From assembly GCF_000467185.1 (NCBI RefSeq), contig NZ_BATM01000038.1:1-64000 (forward strand): DNA of 64,000 bases. Direction: 5' to 3'. The stretch is from Vibrio ezurae NBRC 102218. GTDB taxonomy: Bacteria; Pseudomonadota; Gammaproteobacteria; Enterobacterales; Vibrionaceae. The translations under genes and the position numbers were made by a program. Under the pieces are notes generated by a model. It had not been told where the DNA came from. It did not search any database and worked only from the letters and a program-made list of their open reading frames with translations. This document shows, in pieces, positions 10,084 through 20,104 of this stretch (positions are counted from its first letter, which is position 1; each line of letters opens with the position of its first letter).

Positions 10084-11853
10084 TTATTCGTTGCTGGTGG
10101 TAGGTTGCGCCTTACTCACCTTAATTCTCTTTAACGATACAGTGCTAAAGTCCACTTTAGGGAATAAAAACTCCGCTTCACTACGAATAGCATTCGCCAT
10201 CTGCTCTTGGTCTAGAGCTAAATATGCCAGTATTAAGTTTTTGTATAGCGCAGGGCGTGGCTTGTCTTTTATAAACGGGAGTGACCAATCAACATAGGCT
10301 TGAATATGCTGTTTTTGATTGGTGGCAATGCCAATGTTTAACAAGGTGCTGTTGATATCCCATTCGTAACGATCTTTCCATGCGATAGGGTTTGTTACTT
10401 TGTCTAAGATATCTGGATTTTTAGGCTTAGAATGTTCAAATTGAGTCAGAATATAATTGGTCTGTAGCGCTGTCACCATGTAGACGCAGGTTAATATAGG
10501 TAATATCAAACTGGCACTGCGTAGGAACATTTTACTCACGCGGCCAAAGCTTTGTGGGTGATAACGTGCTGTACGTTGATCGACCCAATACAGCAGAACA
10601 ATAAATGATACCCAGTGGATAGCAGAGTGATAGAAGGGGTATTCTAATTGCGTATGCAGCACTATCGGTATGAAGAGTGCCAAGATGCCAACGCGAGTGC
10701 CCTGCCTGACCATATACAAGCGGTATAGCACAAATCCCATCGCCAGAAATATCCCGACTAAAGGTATTATGCCTCCTTCAATTCCCCACATCAGTAGCTC
10801 ATTGTGCGGATGGTCCATCGAAGGTAAACCGGCAGGATAGTCTGGGTTTATTTGGTGTTGTCTTGCGGTATAGACAATATAAGCCGATTCAAATTTTCCG
10901 TAGCCATAACCTGAGATAGGGCGTTCGATAATCATATCGATCCCCTGTGGGAAGGTATAAGCACGTGGGCTTTCTAAGTCGGCTTTTTGGCTGATTAATG
11001 ACTGACTGCTGCCCGTGAAGGTCAAGCCGACACCAATAGCGAGTCCAATCAAAACCGCAGCAGACCAAATGATGGCTCGTGAGCGCAGGGCAAAGCGATA
11101 TAGATAAGGCGAGACCATAGCAACAGCAATGATGGCACCTAGCCAACCGGTTCTAGAAGCTAGCACCACTAATAAAGGGATTGTCAGTAGCGGAATGGCA
11201 TACAAAAAGGAGATTTTTTGTCGCCACTTTAAGTATTTGTCGTGAGGCTGTCTTGCGAGTAAGTATCCAGAAAGCACCAGTCCTGTGGCTAAGAAGCTAG
11301 CCATGACATTGGGTTGCTGAAAGATGCCATAAGGACGATTTCTTAGTGTGTCGTAACCAAATGGATTACCCGGTGACAGTAATGTGTATTGCACCCAACC
11401 AAATAGTACTTCAATGGCGACCGAAAATAAAATAAACCACAGTAATCGCTGCTTTTCTTCGTTACTAAATCTAAATTGCTGAAAAGATAGGAACAGAAAA
11501 AAGCCGGCCCATAATCCCATTAACCTTGGCAGTACAATCTCAACATTGGCATCGGGCAATAGCACAGGTAAGGTCATCAACAAACAGCTGATAAACAGAG
11601 CCACGGTCATTTTTGAGTATTTGATGGCACGATTATTGGCGGTTTGATACATGGCAATACCAAGTGCAATACTCAAAAATGCCCATACTGGAGGGTTAAA
11701 AGAGAGCGCTAAACCTGCTCCCCCAGGATTGGGGGAGAAAAAGTGTGTGGCGATGAGGAATATGATCCCCATAAACAGTAGAAAACGCCTGTTAAACGGT
11801 ACTTTAGGAGTCTTTTTTTCAAGTAATGTACCTGTAGTTAACAGGGTTGCCAT
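10084..11853 (-). CDS. pglL: PglL-type O-oligosaccharyltransferase (Wzy/WaaL fold ligase)
   Basis: This 589-residue inner-membrane protein has many hydrophobic segments and one large periplasmic loop with DHPHNELLMWGIEGG near residue 347, the His-containing motif typical of O-antigen ligases and PglL transferases. The soluble C-terminal domain, following the last membrane helices, is also PglL-like. PglL moves a lipid-linked glycan onto serine or threonine of exported proteins. V. cholerae has a proven PglL at this locus beside uvrA. An O-antigen ligase role is the main alternative. It sits 18 bases downstream of uvrA on the same strand and may be cotranscribed. Confidence 0.78.
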   Translation of the reverse strand: MATLLTTGTLLEKKTPKVPFNRRFLLFMGIIFLIATHFFSPNPGGAGLALSFNPPVWAFLSIALGIAMYQTANNRAIKYSKMTVALFISCLLMTLPVLLPDANVEIVLPRLMGLWAGFFLFLSFQQFRFSNEEKQRLLWFILFSVAIEVLFGWVQYTLLSPGNPFGYDTLRNRPYGIFQQPNVMASFLATGLVLSGYLLARQPHDKYLKWRQKISFLYAIPLLTIPLLVVLASRTGWLGAIIAVAMVSPYLYRFALRSRAIIWSAAVLIGLAIGVGLTFTGSSQSLISQKADLESPRAYTFPQGIDMIIERPISGYGYGKFESAYIVYTARQHQINPDYPAGLPSMDHPHNELLMWGIEGGIIPLVGIFLAMGFVLYRLYMVRQGTRVGILALFIPIVLHTQLEYPFYHSAIHWVSFIVLLYWVDQRTARYHPQSFGRVSKMFLRSASLILPILTCVYMVTALQTNYILTQFEHSKPKNPDILDKVTNPIAWKDRYEWDINSTLLNIGIATNQKQHIQAYVDWSLPFIKDKPRPALYKNLILAYLALDQEQMANAIRSEAEFLFPKVDFSTVSLKRIKVSKAQPTTSNE

Positions 11854-11871
11854 TGGTTGCGTCCTTTGTTG

Positions 11872-14697
11872 TTATTTAAGCATAGGCTTTAAAAAGTGAG
11901 CGGTGTGTGAGCCTTTTACTTTCGCTACTTGCTCTGGTGTACCGGTTGCGACAATTTCGCCACCACCTTGACCGCCTTCAGGGCCAAGATCGACAATCCA
12001 GTCTGCGGTTTTTATCACATCAAGGTTGTGCTCGATAACCACTACTGTATTACCGTGATCGCGCAGGCGATGTAAAACAGTAAGTAACTGTTGTATATCA
12101 TGAAAGTGCAATCCAGTGGTAGGTTCATCCAGAATATACAAGGTTTTTCCGGTATCACGCTTAGATAATTCTCGGGCTAGTTTCACACGCTGCGCTTCAC
12201 CGCCTGATAGCGTCGTTGCCGCTTGTCCTAAACGAATATACGAAAGCCCCACATCAATTAAAGTTTTTAGCTTTCTGGCGATGACAGGTACAGGTTCAAA
12301 GAAAGCATGCGCATCTTCCACCGTCATATTCAGCACTTCATCAATGGACTTACCTTTGTATTTAACTTCTAGGGTTTCACGATTGTAGCGTTTGCCTTTA
12401 CAAGAGTCACAAGGTACATAAACGTCTGGTAGGAAGTGCATTTCAACTTTGATTACACCATCGCCTTGGCACGCTTCACAGCGGCCACCTCGTACATTAA
12501 AGCTAAATCTACCCGGCTTATAACCGCGAGAACGAGACTCTTGAGTGCCGGCAAATAACTCACGAATCGGCGTGAAGATTCCGGTGTAAGTGGCAGGGTT
12601 TGATCTTGGGGTACGACCGATAGGGCTTTGGTCAATATCGATCACTTTATCAAAATGCTGTAAGCCATCTACTGTGTCATAAGCGCTTGGATTGCTGGTG
12701 GTTGCGCCGTTGAGTTCTCTATGTGCAATTTTAAAGAAGGTGTCATTAATTAAGGTTGATTTACCCGAACCTGATACTCCAGTGACACAAGTAAATAGTC
12801 CACAAGGAATGGTCAGATCAACGGTTTTTAAATTGTTGCCGGACGCGCCTTTTAGCACGATCAATTTCTCTTTATCGACAGGAGTTCGCTTTTTCGGAAT
12901 CGCGATTTCTTTGGTGCCGTTTAGGTATTGTCCGGTTAGTGAATCAGGGTTGTTGATGATATCGTCATAAGTCCCTTCTGCAACGACATGTCCGCCATGT
13001 ACGCCGGCACCGGGGCCTATATCAATAATATGGTCGGCAGTTCGAATGGCATCTTCGTCATGTTCTACCACAAGAACGGTATTTCCAAGATCTCGCAAAT
13101 GGGTAAGGGTGCCAAGTAAGCGCTCATTGTCTCTTTGGTGCAGGCCAATGGAAGGTTCATCCAATACATACATTACACCGACTAAACCTGCGCCAATTTG
13201 GCTGGCCAAACGGATACGCTGCGCTTCACCACCAGATAGGGTTTCAGCACTGCGAGAAAGGTTGAGATAGTTAAGGCCAACATTAACCAGAAAGCTTAAG
13301 CGATCGTTGATCTCTTTCATGATCTTATCGGCTATTTGCGCTTTTTGCCCTTCGAGATTCATGTTTTTAAAGAAGTCTAATGCTTCGCTAATGCTCATCT
13401 CAACAATGCTAGGCAATGGCGTATCGTCTACAAATACGTTACGCGCCTCTTGTCGTAATCGAGTGCCATCACAACTGGTGCAAGAACGAGTCGAGATATA
13501 TTTGGCGAGATCTTCACGCACAGAATTGGATTCAGTATCGTGATAGCGACGTTCTAGTGTATTAAGAATACCTTCAAATGGATGCGTCTTAACTCGAATA
13601 TCACCACGATCATTGATGTATTTAAATTCGATCTCGGTACGCCCCGAGCCTTTTAATATGATCTCTCTGATCTTCTTCGGCAGAGATTTAAAAGGTGCAT
13701 ACAAGTCAAAATCATAGTGCTCAGCCAGTGCGCCTAGCATTTGGAAATAATAATAGTTCTTTTGATCCCAGCCTTTGATTGCTCCCTCGGCAATGCTTAG
13801 ATTGCCATCTAAAACCACTCGGCTTTCATCAAAATATTGCTGCACCCCAAGCCCGTCACAAGTATGACAAGCCCCGGCAGGGTTGTTGAAAGAGAACAGT
13901 CTTGGTTCTAATTCCTGCATGCTATAACCACAGCGTGGACAAGCAAAATTGGCAGAGAAGATGATCTCTTCTTGGTCGCCTTTATCCATCGAGGCGACGA
14001 CGGCGATCCCGCCAGAGAGCTCTAAAGTGGTCTCAAAGGATTCAGCAAGGCGCTGCTGGAGATCGCTACGCACCTTGAAGCGATCGACGACAACTTCAAT
14101 GGTGTGTTTTTTATGTAATTCTAACGTCGGTGGATCGGAAAGATCGCAAATATCACCATCAATACGCGCACGAATAAAGCCTTGTGAAGCGAGATTCTGG
14201 AAGGTTTTAACGTGTTCCCCTTTGCGCTCTTTAACTATCGGAGCCAGCAACATCATTTTTGAGCCTTCTGGCAACTCAAGCACTTTGTCGACCATTTGAG
14301 TAATGGTTTGCGCGGATAGAGGCTCTTTATGCTCAGGACAACGAGGTTCGCCAACACGGGCATACAATAAACGAAGGTAATCATACACTTCGGTAATTGT
14401 ACCCACTGTTGAACGGGGGTTATGAGAGGTTGATTTTTGTTCTATTGAAATAGCAGGTGACAGACCTTCAATATGGTCAACATCTGGCTTTTCCATCAAA
14501 GATAAAAATTGGCGGGCATAGGCTGATAGAGACTCAACATAGCGACGCTGACCCTCGGCATATAAAGTATCAAAAGCCAACGACGACTTACCAGAACCGG
14601 ATAGGCCAGTAATAACCGTCAGTTTATCTCTTGGAATAGTGAGGTTGATGTTTTTAAGGTTGTGAGTTCTAGCACCACGAACGTCGATAGTATCCAT
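11872..14697 (-). CDS. uvrA: UvrA, excinuclease ABC subunit A
   Basis: UvrA is the dimeric ATPase that finds bulky DNA damage and loads UvrB in nucleotide excision repair. The 941-residue length is standard. It has two ABC modules: Walker A motifs [13 protein letters not shown] near residue 31 and [12 protein letters not shown] near 640, and signature motifs [12 protein letters not shown] and [12 protein letters not shown]. Zinc-binding cysteine pairs are visible at [21 protein letters not shown] and CDSCKGK. A LexA-box-like site about 66 bases upstream indicates SOS induction. Direction and neighbours match other vibrios. Confidence 0.98.
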   Translation of the reverse strand: MDTIDVRGARTHNLKNINLTIPRDKLTVITGLSGSGKSSLAFDTLYAEGQRRYVESLSAYARQFLSLMEKPDVDHIEGLSPAISIEQKSTSHNPRSTVGTITEVYDYLRLLYARVGEPRCPEHKEPLSAQTITQMVDKVLELPEGSKMMLLAPIVKERKGEHVKTFQNLASQGFIRARIDGDICDLSDPPTLELHKKHTIEVVVDRFKVRSDLQQRLAESFETTLELSGGIAVVASMDKGDQEEIIFSANFACPRCGYSMQELEPRLFSFNNPAGACHTCDGLGVQQYFDESRVVLDGNLSIAEGAIKGWDQKNYYYFQMLGALAEHYDFDLYAPFKSLPKKIREIILKGSGRTEIEFKYINDRGDIRVKTHPFEGILNTLERRYHDTESNSVREDLAKYISTRSCTSCDGTRLRQEARNVFVDDTPLPSIVEMSISEALDFFKNMNLEGQKAQIADKIMKEINDRLSFLVNVGLNYLNLSRSAETLSGGEAQRIRLASQIGAGLVGVMYVLDEPSIGLHQRDNERLLGTLTHLRDLGNTVLVVEHDEDAIRTADHIIDIGPGAGVHGGHVVAEGTYDDIINNPDSLTGQYLNGTKEIAIPKKRTPVDKEKLIVLKGASGNNLKTVDLTIPCGLFTCVTGVSGSGKSTLINDTFFKIAHRELNGATTSNPSAYDTVDGLQHFDKVIDIDQSPIGRTPRSNPATYTGIFTPIRELFAGTQESRSRGYKPGRFSFNVRGGRCEACQGDGVIKVEMHFLPDVYVPCDSCKGKRYNRETLEVKYKGKSIDEVLNMTVEDAHAFFEPVPVIARKLKTLIDVGLSYIRLGQAATTLSGGEAQRVKLARELSKRDTGKTLYILDEPTTGLHFHDIQQLLTVLHRLRDHGNTVVVIEHNLDVIKTADWIVDLGPEGGQGGGEIVATGTPEQVAKVKGSHTAHFLKPMLK

Positions 14698-14762
14698 CTA
14701 ATCCTGCTCAATTACATAATCATCTGCCAAGTATTACATAGCTTTAAACGACTGCAAATAAA

Positions 14763-14782
14763 TACTGGATAAAAAAACAGTG
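14763..14782 (-). promoter_or_regulatory. LexA (SOS) box upstream of uvrA
   Basis: TACTGGATAAAAAAACAGTG fits the gammaproteobacterial SOS box, with CTG-N10-CAG spacing and an A/T-rich centre. It lies about 66 bases before the uvrA start. Its right half is also part of the galU terminator stem. Confidence 0.75.
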
Positions 14783-14801
14783 ACACTGGGTCACTGTTTT
14801 T
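14774..14801 (-). terminator. Terminator after galU
   Basis: AAAAACAGTGAC / GTCACTGTTTTT forms the stem. On the minus strand the T run follows the stem, about 20 bases beyond the galU stop. It overlaps the LexA box of uvrA. Confidence 0.85.
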
Positions 14802-14823
14802 AAGATTTAGAGTGGCTATCGTT

Positions 14824-15702
14824 TTACTTGATAGGTTCTTTTAATGTCGATTTTTTGCCAAGTTCAGTGGCTTTTTTATCTTTTAGATAGATGTTTTCAA
14901 AGCAGTAGTTAGTGGCTTCGATATAGCCTTCTACGCTACCGCAATCAAAACGAGTGCCTTTAAATTTGTAGGCAAGCACACAACCAGCTTTAGCTTGTTT
15001 AAGCAGGGCATCAGTGATTTGAATTTCACCGCCTTTGCCTGGTTCTGTCTCTTCAATAAGATCAAAGATATCTGGAGTTAGAATATAACGACCAATGATG
15101 GCTAGGTTGCTCGGTGCTGTCCCAGCTTCTGGTTTTTCTACCATATCATCAACGCGGATGATGTCGTCTTTGATCATTTCACCTTTGATCACACCATACT
15201 TGTGTGTTTCATCTTCTGGCACTTCTTGCACAGCCACAATAGAGCAACGGAACTGCTTATAAAGCGCTGCCATTTGCGCTAGAACGCCTTGTTCTTCATT
15301 GACACATAGGTCATCAGCAAGAACGACTGCAAAAGGTTCATCACCGACTAGTTCACGCCCGGTTAGAATTGCATGACCTAAGCCTTTCATTTCGCGTTGG
15401 CGAATGTAGGTAAAGTTGGCTGACTCAATGACATTGCGAATGTCTACGAGTAATTCTTCCTTATTGGTGCCTTGAATTTGATGCTCAAGTTCATAGTTCT
15501 TATCAAAGTGATCCATGATTGAGTGTTTGCCACGGCCTGTCACAATACACATTGCATCCATACCTGCTTGAATAGCTTCTTCAACACCGTATTCAATAAG
15601 AGGTTTATTAACGACAGGCATCATTTCTTTTGGCATTGATTTGGTCGCGGGTAGGAAGCGAGTCCCGTAACCTGCTGCAGGAAAAAGGCATTTTTTAATC
15701 AT
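14824..15702 (-). CDS. galU: UTP-glucose-1-phosphate uridylyltransferase GalU
   Basis: GalU makes UDP-glucose from UTP and glucose-1-phosphate, feeding envelope polysaccharides and galactose metabolism. The 292-residue protein starts with the nucleotide-binding motif FPAAGYGTRFLPATKSMPKE, and VLADDL near residue 129 supplies the metal-binding aspartate. EKPEAG near 190 is the usual sugar-phosphate motif. It lies between uvrA and qstR with its own terminator, on the same strand as both. Confidence 0.97.
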   Translation of the reverse strand: MIKKCLFPAAGYGTRFLPATKSMPKEMMPVVNKPLIEYGVEEAIQAGMDAMCIVTGRGKHSIMDHFDKNYELEHQIQGTNKEELLVDIRNVIESANFTYIRQREMKGLGHAILTGRELVGDEPFAVVLADDLCVNEEQGVLAQMAALYKQFRCSIVAVQEVPEDETHKYGVIKGEMIKDDIIRVDDMVEKPEAGTAPSNLAIIGRYILTPDIFDLIEETEPGKGGEIQITDALLKQAKAGCVLAYKFKGTRFDCGSVEGYIEATNYCFENIYLKDKKATELGKKSTLKEPIK

Positions 15703-15809
15703 GAGGGGTAACCTAACTGAGTCATTATAATTAAATAGTTTTGCCTAACTCTATCATTAGAATTAGGCGATATAAAATACACTTAGGTTAAATCTGCAAT
15801 TTTATTGCT

Positions 15810-16445
15810 CTATGGCAGAAAATGATGTGCCCACAGTACTGCTTCTTCTCGGTTTTTTACCTTAATTTTGCGGAAAATCTTATATAAATGAGACTTTATA
15901 GTGTGTTCACTAATGAATAATTGTTCAGCTAAGCCAAAGTTGGATTTACCTATTCTTAATGCTTCCAGAACTTCCATTTCTCGTCGTGTTAAGTCAATGG
16001 TATGTGGTGGCGCATAGCGAACCAGCACGGATTGATAATAAGAAATTAACTGCTCGTTGACCGCTTTACTTAGCCATGAGCGTCCTTGGCTTAACGCTTG
16101 CAAACCTTGCACAATGTCATCAAAGGATTGTTGTTTATAGAAAACCCCGCGCAAACGTCCATATTTAAGTAAGTCGGCTGTTTTTAGTTGCAACGGTGCT
16201 TGAGTAATGACCATATTGATATGTTTCCCTGGTGTACTTGGGTTCTCGAAGTCTGCAGGGTCAAATGTTGGGTCGTTGTAATCCACAAAAATAATCGGTG
16301 TTAAGCTAGGCTTGTAGCTCATGTGCCATTCTTCTAGAGGGTACAGGGTTAGCTTTGATTCCTCTTGTAATTGTTGAATTACCTCGCCACTAAACCCGCC
16401 GCTCTCATGCAAAAAAAGCTGAGAATTTATTCCATCAAAATACAT
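15810..16445 (-). CDS. qstR: LuxR-family regulator, QstR-like
   Basis: This 211-residue protein has an unassigned N-terminal half and a C-terminal LuxR helix-turn-helix at about residues 145-205 (LTRREMEVLEALRIGKSN, then ISEHTIKSHLYKIFRKI). Its position between galU and ssb is that of QstR in V. cholerae, which joins quorum-sensing and TfoX signals to activate late DNA-uptake genes and type VI secretion. The N-terminal part is receiver-like in size but I see no clear phosphoacceptor pattern. Identity rests mainly on position and domain architecture. The 285-base spacer to divergent ssb must carry both promoters. Confidence 0.82.
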   Translation of the reverse strand: MYFDGINSQLFLHESGGFSGEVIQQLQEESKLTLYPLEEWHMSYKPSLTPIIFVDYNDPTFDPADFENPSTPGKHINMVITQAPLQLKTADLLKYGRLRGVFYKQQSFDDIVQGLQALSQGRSWLSKAVNEQLISYYQSVLVRYAPPHTIDLTRREMEVLEALRIGKSNFGLAEQLFISEHTIKSHLYKIFRKIKVKNREEAVLWAHHFLP

Positions 16446-16730
16446 ACTTTTCCTCCCTGTTAACTACGGTCAGTTTCTTTTATATCTTTCCAATTTGAGA
16501 AGCTCGACACTAACTTTTTGCGATTATATTCAATAAAAAGTCCTGTCTCATGTGTTTTATTGCATAAAATTGCGTGATAAGTCGAAAAAAATGCAAATAA
16601 GTGTTTCTGCTTTTGTATGGATGTTATCTATAGGGCAGTCTCTCTATTACACTTTCTAGTGATTTAAGTAGTCCGTTAGGCGTGTTATGCTTGGCGTATT
16701 AGCGCAAATAAAAAGTAAATGGAGTGATAC

Positions 16731-17282
16731 ATGGCTAGCCGTGGCGTCAACAAAGTAATTATTATGGGTAACTTGGGGCAGGATCCTGAGGTTCGTTTCG
16801 CCGCAAATGGCAATGCAATTGCAAATATTACAATTGCGACTTCAGAGACTTGGCGTGATAAAGCCAGTGGTGAACAACGTGAAAAAACAGAATGGCATCG
16901 TGTTGTTTTGTTTGGTAAAACTGCTGAGATTGCTGGTGAGTACTTGAAAAAAGGTTCACAAGTTTATATCGAAGGCCAATTGCAAACACGTAAGTGGCAG
17001 GACCAATCAGGTCAAGATCGCTACACAACAGAAGTGGTAGTGCAGTGGCCAACAGGTCAAATGCAACTGCTAGGTTCTCGTCAAGGTGGTGGCCAAGGTC
17101 AAAACCAAGGCGGCCAATACGGCGCTCAGCAACAAGGTCAACAACAAGGTGGATGGGGTCAACCTCAGCAACCTCAAGTTCACCAACCCGCTCAGCAACA
17201 ACCGCAACAGCAGAAACCACAACAGGCTCCTCAGCAGTATAATGAGCCACCAATGGATTTTGACGACGATATTCCGTTTTAA
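16731..17282 (+). CDS. ssb: Single-stranded DNA-binding protein SSB
   Basis: SSB coats single-stranded DNA during replication, repair and natural transformation. The 183-residue protein has an N-terminal OB fold ([17 protein letters not shown] at residues 5-21), a Gly/Gln-rich disordered linker at about 115-170, and the acidic protein-recruiting tip ending [12 protein letters not shown] at 16721-16724 gives a good ribosome binding site. I see no LexA box with CTG-N10-CAG spacing in the spacer, in contrast to the uvrA side. A terminator follows 45 bases downstream. Confidence 0.98.
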   Translation: MASRGVNKVIIMGNLGQDPEVRFAANGNAIANITIATSETWRDKASGEQREKTEWHRVVLFGKTAEIAGEYLKKGSQVYIEGQLQTRKWQDQSGQDRYTTEVVVQWPTGQMQLLGSRQGGGQGQNQGGQYGAQQQGQQQGGWGQPQQPQVHQPAQQQPQQQKPQQAPQQYNEPPMDFDDDIPF

Positions 17283-17327
17283 GGAATATTCGCTGTAAAG
17301 TGTTGGTATAAACACATTAATAAAATG

Positions 17328-17352
17328 AACCCGCTAATATAGCGGGTTTTTT
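17328..17352 (+). terminator. Terminator after ssb
   Basis: AACCCGCT / AGCGGGTT with a short ATAT loop is followed by a T run. Confidence 0.92.
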
Positions 17353-17913
17353 ATTATTTAATATTCTAGAAATTCACTTTGTATTAGCAGAAACACACTT
17401 CAGATTTAACCTCACAATGCTCGTTTTTTGTGGATATTTTCTCTTGGTTTATTGCGTATAAACAACGGATGATAAATGCAGTAGTGGCTCGCTCAATGTA
17501 TAGCCACTCTTGTAATAAAAATGCATGACTGAGTAGCCTCTATGCTATTTATCTTAGCTATTGTATTGATAACATAAGTAAAAATAGTCACGGGAAATTT
17601 AGGGCTATTGAGTGAAAAACCTATTTCTTGATTAAATGTGACGAAAAACTACCCCTTCACTTACCCCTACAAAGTGTGAGCGAGCTAGCTCAAACTAATA
17701 CCTTAAAATTCAGTATTAATCGTGATGCATATCCTACTTTGAATTGTTTTGTAATTTCCAATGTTGCTAAAAAGTAAAATTAAGTTACTTTTAGTTTCAA
17801 CGGAAATGATTTGTATTATAAGAATATAACAATCATATATCTGTTCTATAGGGATTGAAGACAAATTATCAGGGGTCTTCACTAGGTAATAATCTTTAGG
17901 GATATCATTTATT
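17353..17913. other. Long A/T-rich spacer before the alginate lyase gene
   Basis: I see no coding region in these 561 bases. There is an inverted repeat, TGAAGAC with GTCTTCA, at about 17856-17881, roughly 33 bases before the lyase start, which could fold in the leader. A short palindrome GAGCTAGCTC lies near 17680. The length suggests regulated promoter DNA for the lyase, but no operator is recognisable. Confidence 0.4.
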
Positions 17914-19923
17914 ATGATGCTTAAGACAAAACAGAAATACCTTACTGTGGTTGTTGCTACAGCCTTATCTATCGGGGTGTTGCCGGCCGTTCATGCGGCA
18001 ACTGTATCCATTGAAAATGCCAGTTTTGAAAGTAGTTTTGACGGTTGGTCAGACACTGATCCTTCGGCTATTTCAGGGGATGCTCGTACTGGATCAAGCT
18101 CAGCAAAAATTACAGGCTCTGCCGGTAAAGTTGAGCAAGTGTTAACAGTTGAACCTAATACTACTTATTTATTAAGCGCTTATGTTAAAGGTCTGGGGGA
18201 GATCGGCGCGGTGGTTGATGGTCAAACTTATAGCAATACAGGGGGAGGAGACGACTTCCAACAAGTCAGTCTTTCATTTAACTCTGGCTCTGCAACCTCG
18301 GTCACCATTTTTGGTGGTTATGGTGGTGATGAAGGCCGCATTGATGATTTTACTTTAGAAAGTACGGATGACAGTGGCGATTCAGGTACAGTTCCAACTC
18401 CTGATCCTGATACCGATGACGGCTCTGACAGTGGTTCAGGAGAGGGTGATTCTGGTAGTGTTGGTGGCTCTTGTAGTGTCGATAGCAGTGGTCAGTTAAG
18501 CATTGCCAGCGCTTATGATGATGGCACTAATGACGGCCACGGCCCTGAAAATGCGTACGATAATAATACAACAGATGAGTCGCGTTGGTCTTCAAATGGT
18601 GTGGGTAAAGCCATAACGTTTGACCTTGGTTCTCAAGCCTCAGTGACGGATTTAGCCATTCAGTGGTACAAAGGTAATGCGCGCAGCTCTTACTTTGATG
18701 TTGAAACTTCAACAGATAATAGCAACTGGGTAACGGTACTGTCTGGTGGTATTTCATCAGGTGCAAACTCTGGTTTTGAAGATGTTGATGTTGCTGATAC
18801 CCAAGCACGTTATGTACGTATTATTGGTGCGGGTAACTCAGCAGGTTCTGAGTGGAACAGTATTATTGAAACGCAAGTCTATGGCTGTGGCGATGGTGAT
18901 ACAGACTCAGACTCTGGTTCTGACAGCGGCTCTGGTGATTCAGGTTCTGGCTCAGATACTGATTCTGGTTCTGGTGACTCTGGTTCAGATTCAGGTTCAG
19001 GCAGTGAGATTGTTGGCAGCTGTAATATCGACATGTCTATTTGGGGATACACCACTGGTGATGGTGTATCAATGAATGATGTTGAAGATATTCAAGACCT
19101 TGTTGACAACAAAACACTAGGCTCTAACGGCGCAGAAGAAATTGTCTTTAATGATGGTTGTGTGACCTTCTCTGTGAAAAATGACGCGGCAAGTTCTGGT
19201 GGTTCAACCTACCCTCGCTCTGAACTGCGTGAGCTAATGGCAAGATACACTGATGGTGGTGATGCGAATGTTAAAGGTATCACTAAGAATAACTGGGTAA
19301 CAAGTGAAGCATCATCCTCTGATCAATCAGCCGCTGGTGGCGTTAACGGCAACATGAAAGCCACTCTAGTGGTTAACCAAGTGTCTGTAGATGCAACAAG
19401 TGAAGATCAAATTGGACGCATCATTGTGGGTCAGATTCATGGTGGGGATCATGAACCTGTTAAGATCTACTACCGCAAACTACCGGAGCACGATAAAGGT
19501 TCAGTATTCTTTACTGTCGATGACTCTAGTGGCAACCCTGGTGACCGTATCAACGTTATCGGCTTTACGGATAAAAACGATACTGACCAAGATGCAAGTG
19601 GTGACCCAGTTGAGCCTGAAAATGGTATCGCACTAGGTGATGAGTGGAGCTACGAAATTGACCTAACTGGCGACCAACTAAAAGTGACAGTTTGGCACGA
19701 TGGCTACACATACACGACTGCAGATTCAATTGCTTATACCAAAACACGTTCTAAGCAAACAATCCGCAACTCAAGTGATACAGACGCAATTACTATTTCT
19801 GACTTTTATGCAGACGATTACATGTATTTCAAAGCAGGTTTATATAACCAGAATAAATCAGGTACAGAGTACCCAGATTATGCCTCGGTTACATTTACTG
19901 TGATTGATGTTACTCATGACTAG
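17914..19923 (+). CDS. Secreted multidomain alginate lyase, PL7 family
   Basis: This enzyme cuts alginate, the brown-algal polysaccharide, by beta-elimination outside the cell. The 669-residue chain has a signal peptide (residues 1-28, cleavage after VHA), a jelly-roll carbohydrate-binding module at about 30-145, an Asp/Ser/Gly linker, an F5/8-type C (CBM32-like) module at about 190-325, a second acidic linker, and a PL7 catalytic domain from about 365. PL7 motifs are all present: YPRSELREL (433-441), QIH (507-509) and YFKAGLYNQ (638-646). A GspAB pair elsewhere in the window fits type II export. A terminator follows. Confidence 0.93.
   Translation: MMLKTKQKYLTVVVATALSIGVLPAVHAATVSIENASFESSFDGWSDTDPSAISGDARTGSSSAKITGSAGKVEQVLTVEPNTTYLLSAYVKGLGEIGAVVDGQTYSNTGGGDDFQQVSLSFNSGSATSVTIFGGYGGDEGRIDDFTLESTDDSGDSGTVPTPDPDTDDGSDSGSGEGDSGSVGGSCSVDSSGQLSIASAYDDGTNDGHGPENAYDNNTTDESRWSSNGVGKAITFDLGSQASVTDLAIQWYKGNARSSYFDVETSTDNSNWVTVLSGGISSGANSGFEDVDVADTQARYVRIIGAGNSAGSEWNSIIETQVYGCGDGDTDSDSGSDSGSGDSGSGSDTDSGSGDSGSDSGSGSEIVGSCNIDMSIWGYTTGDGVSMNDVEDIQDLVDNKTLGSNGAEEIVFNDGCVTFSVKNDAASSGGSTYPRSELRELMARYTDGGDANVKGITKNNWVTSEASSSDQSAAGGVNGNMKATLVVNQVSVDATSEDQIGRIIVGQIHGGDHEPVKIYYRKLPEHDKGSVFFTVDDSSGNPGDRINVIGFTDKNDTDQDASGDPVEPENGIALGDEWSYEIDLTGDQLKVTVWHDGYTYTTADSIAYTKTRSKQTIRNSSDTDAITISDFYADDYMYFKAGLYNQNKSGTEYPDYASVTFTVIDVTHD
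18890..19012 (+). repeat. Low-complexity Asp/Ser/Gly linker repeats inside the alginate lyase gene
   Basis: About 40 codons encode almost only Gly, Ser and Asp, with recurring DSGSGDSG units. A shorter similar linker is at about 18365-18465. Near-identical short DNA units make this stretch prone to slippage and length change, while the flexible linker separates binding modules from the catalytic domain. Confidence 0.85.
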
Positions 19924-19952
19924 TTAGAATAAAAACAGCGTTTTTAATCGCC

Positions 19953-19994
19953 AACGCCTCCTTATAGCCACTGGCTTTAAGGGGGCGTTTTCTA
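19953..19994 (+). terminator. Terminator after the alginate lyase gene
   Basis: An imperfect long stem (ACGCCTCCTTA with TTAAGGGGGCGT) is followed by TTTTCT, about 30 bases past the stop. Confidence 0.8.
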
Positions 19995-20104
19995 TTATTC
20001 AAAACATACTCAATAATTAATAAATCAGTCATGAGAATTAAACGAGATCAAGGTTAAATCATGCCCTTCTTTTCTGAGATAATTCTAATAAGAGCAGTGT
20101 GACT

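Noticed and set aside
16446-16730. LexA box before ssb
   Set aside because: A CTG and CAG pair is present near 16455 but with 11 rather than 10 intervening bases and no A/T-rich centre.
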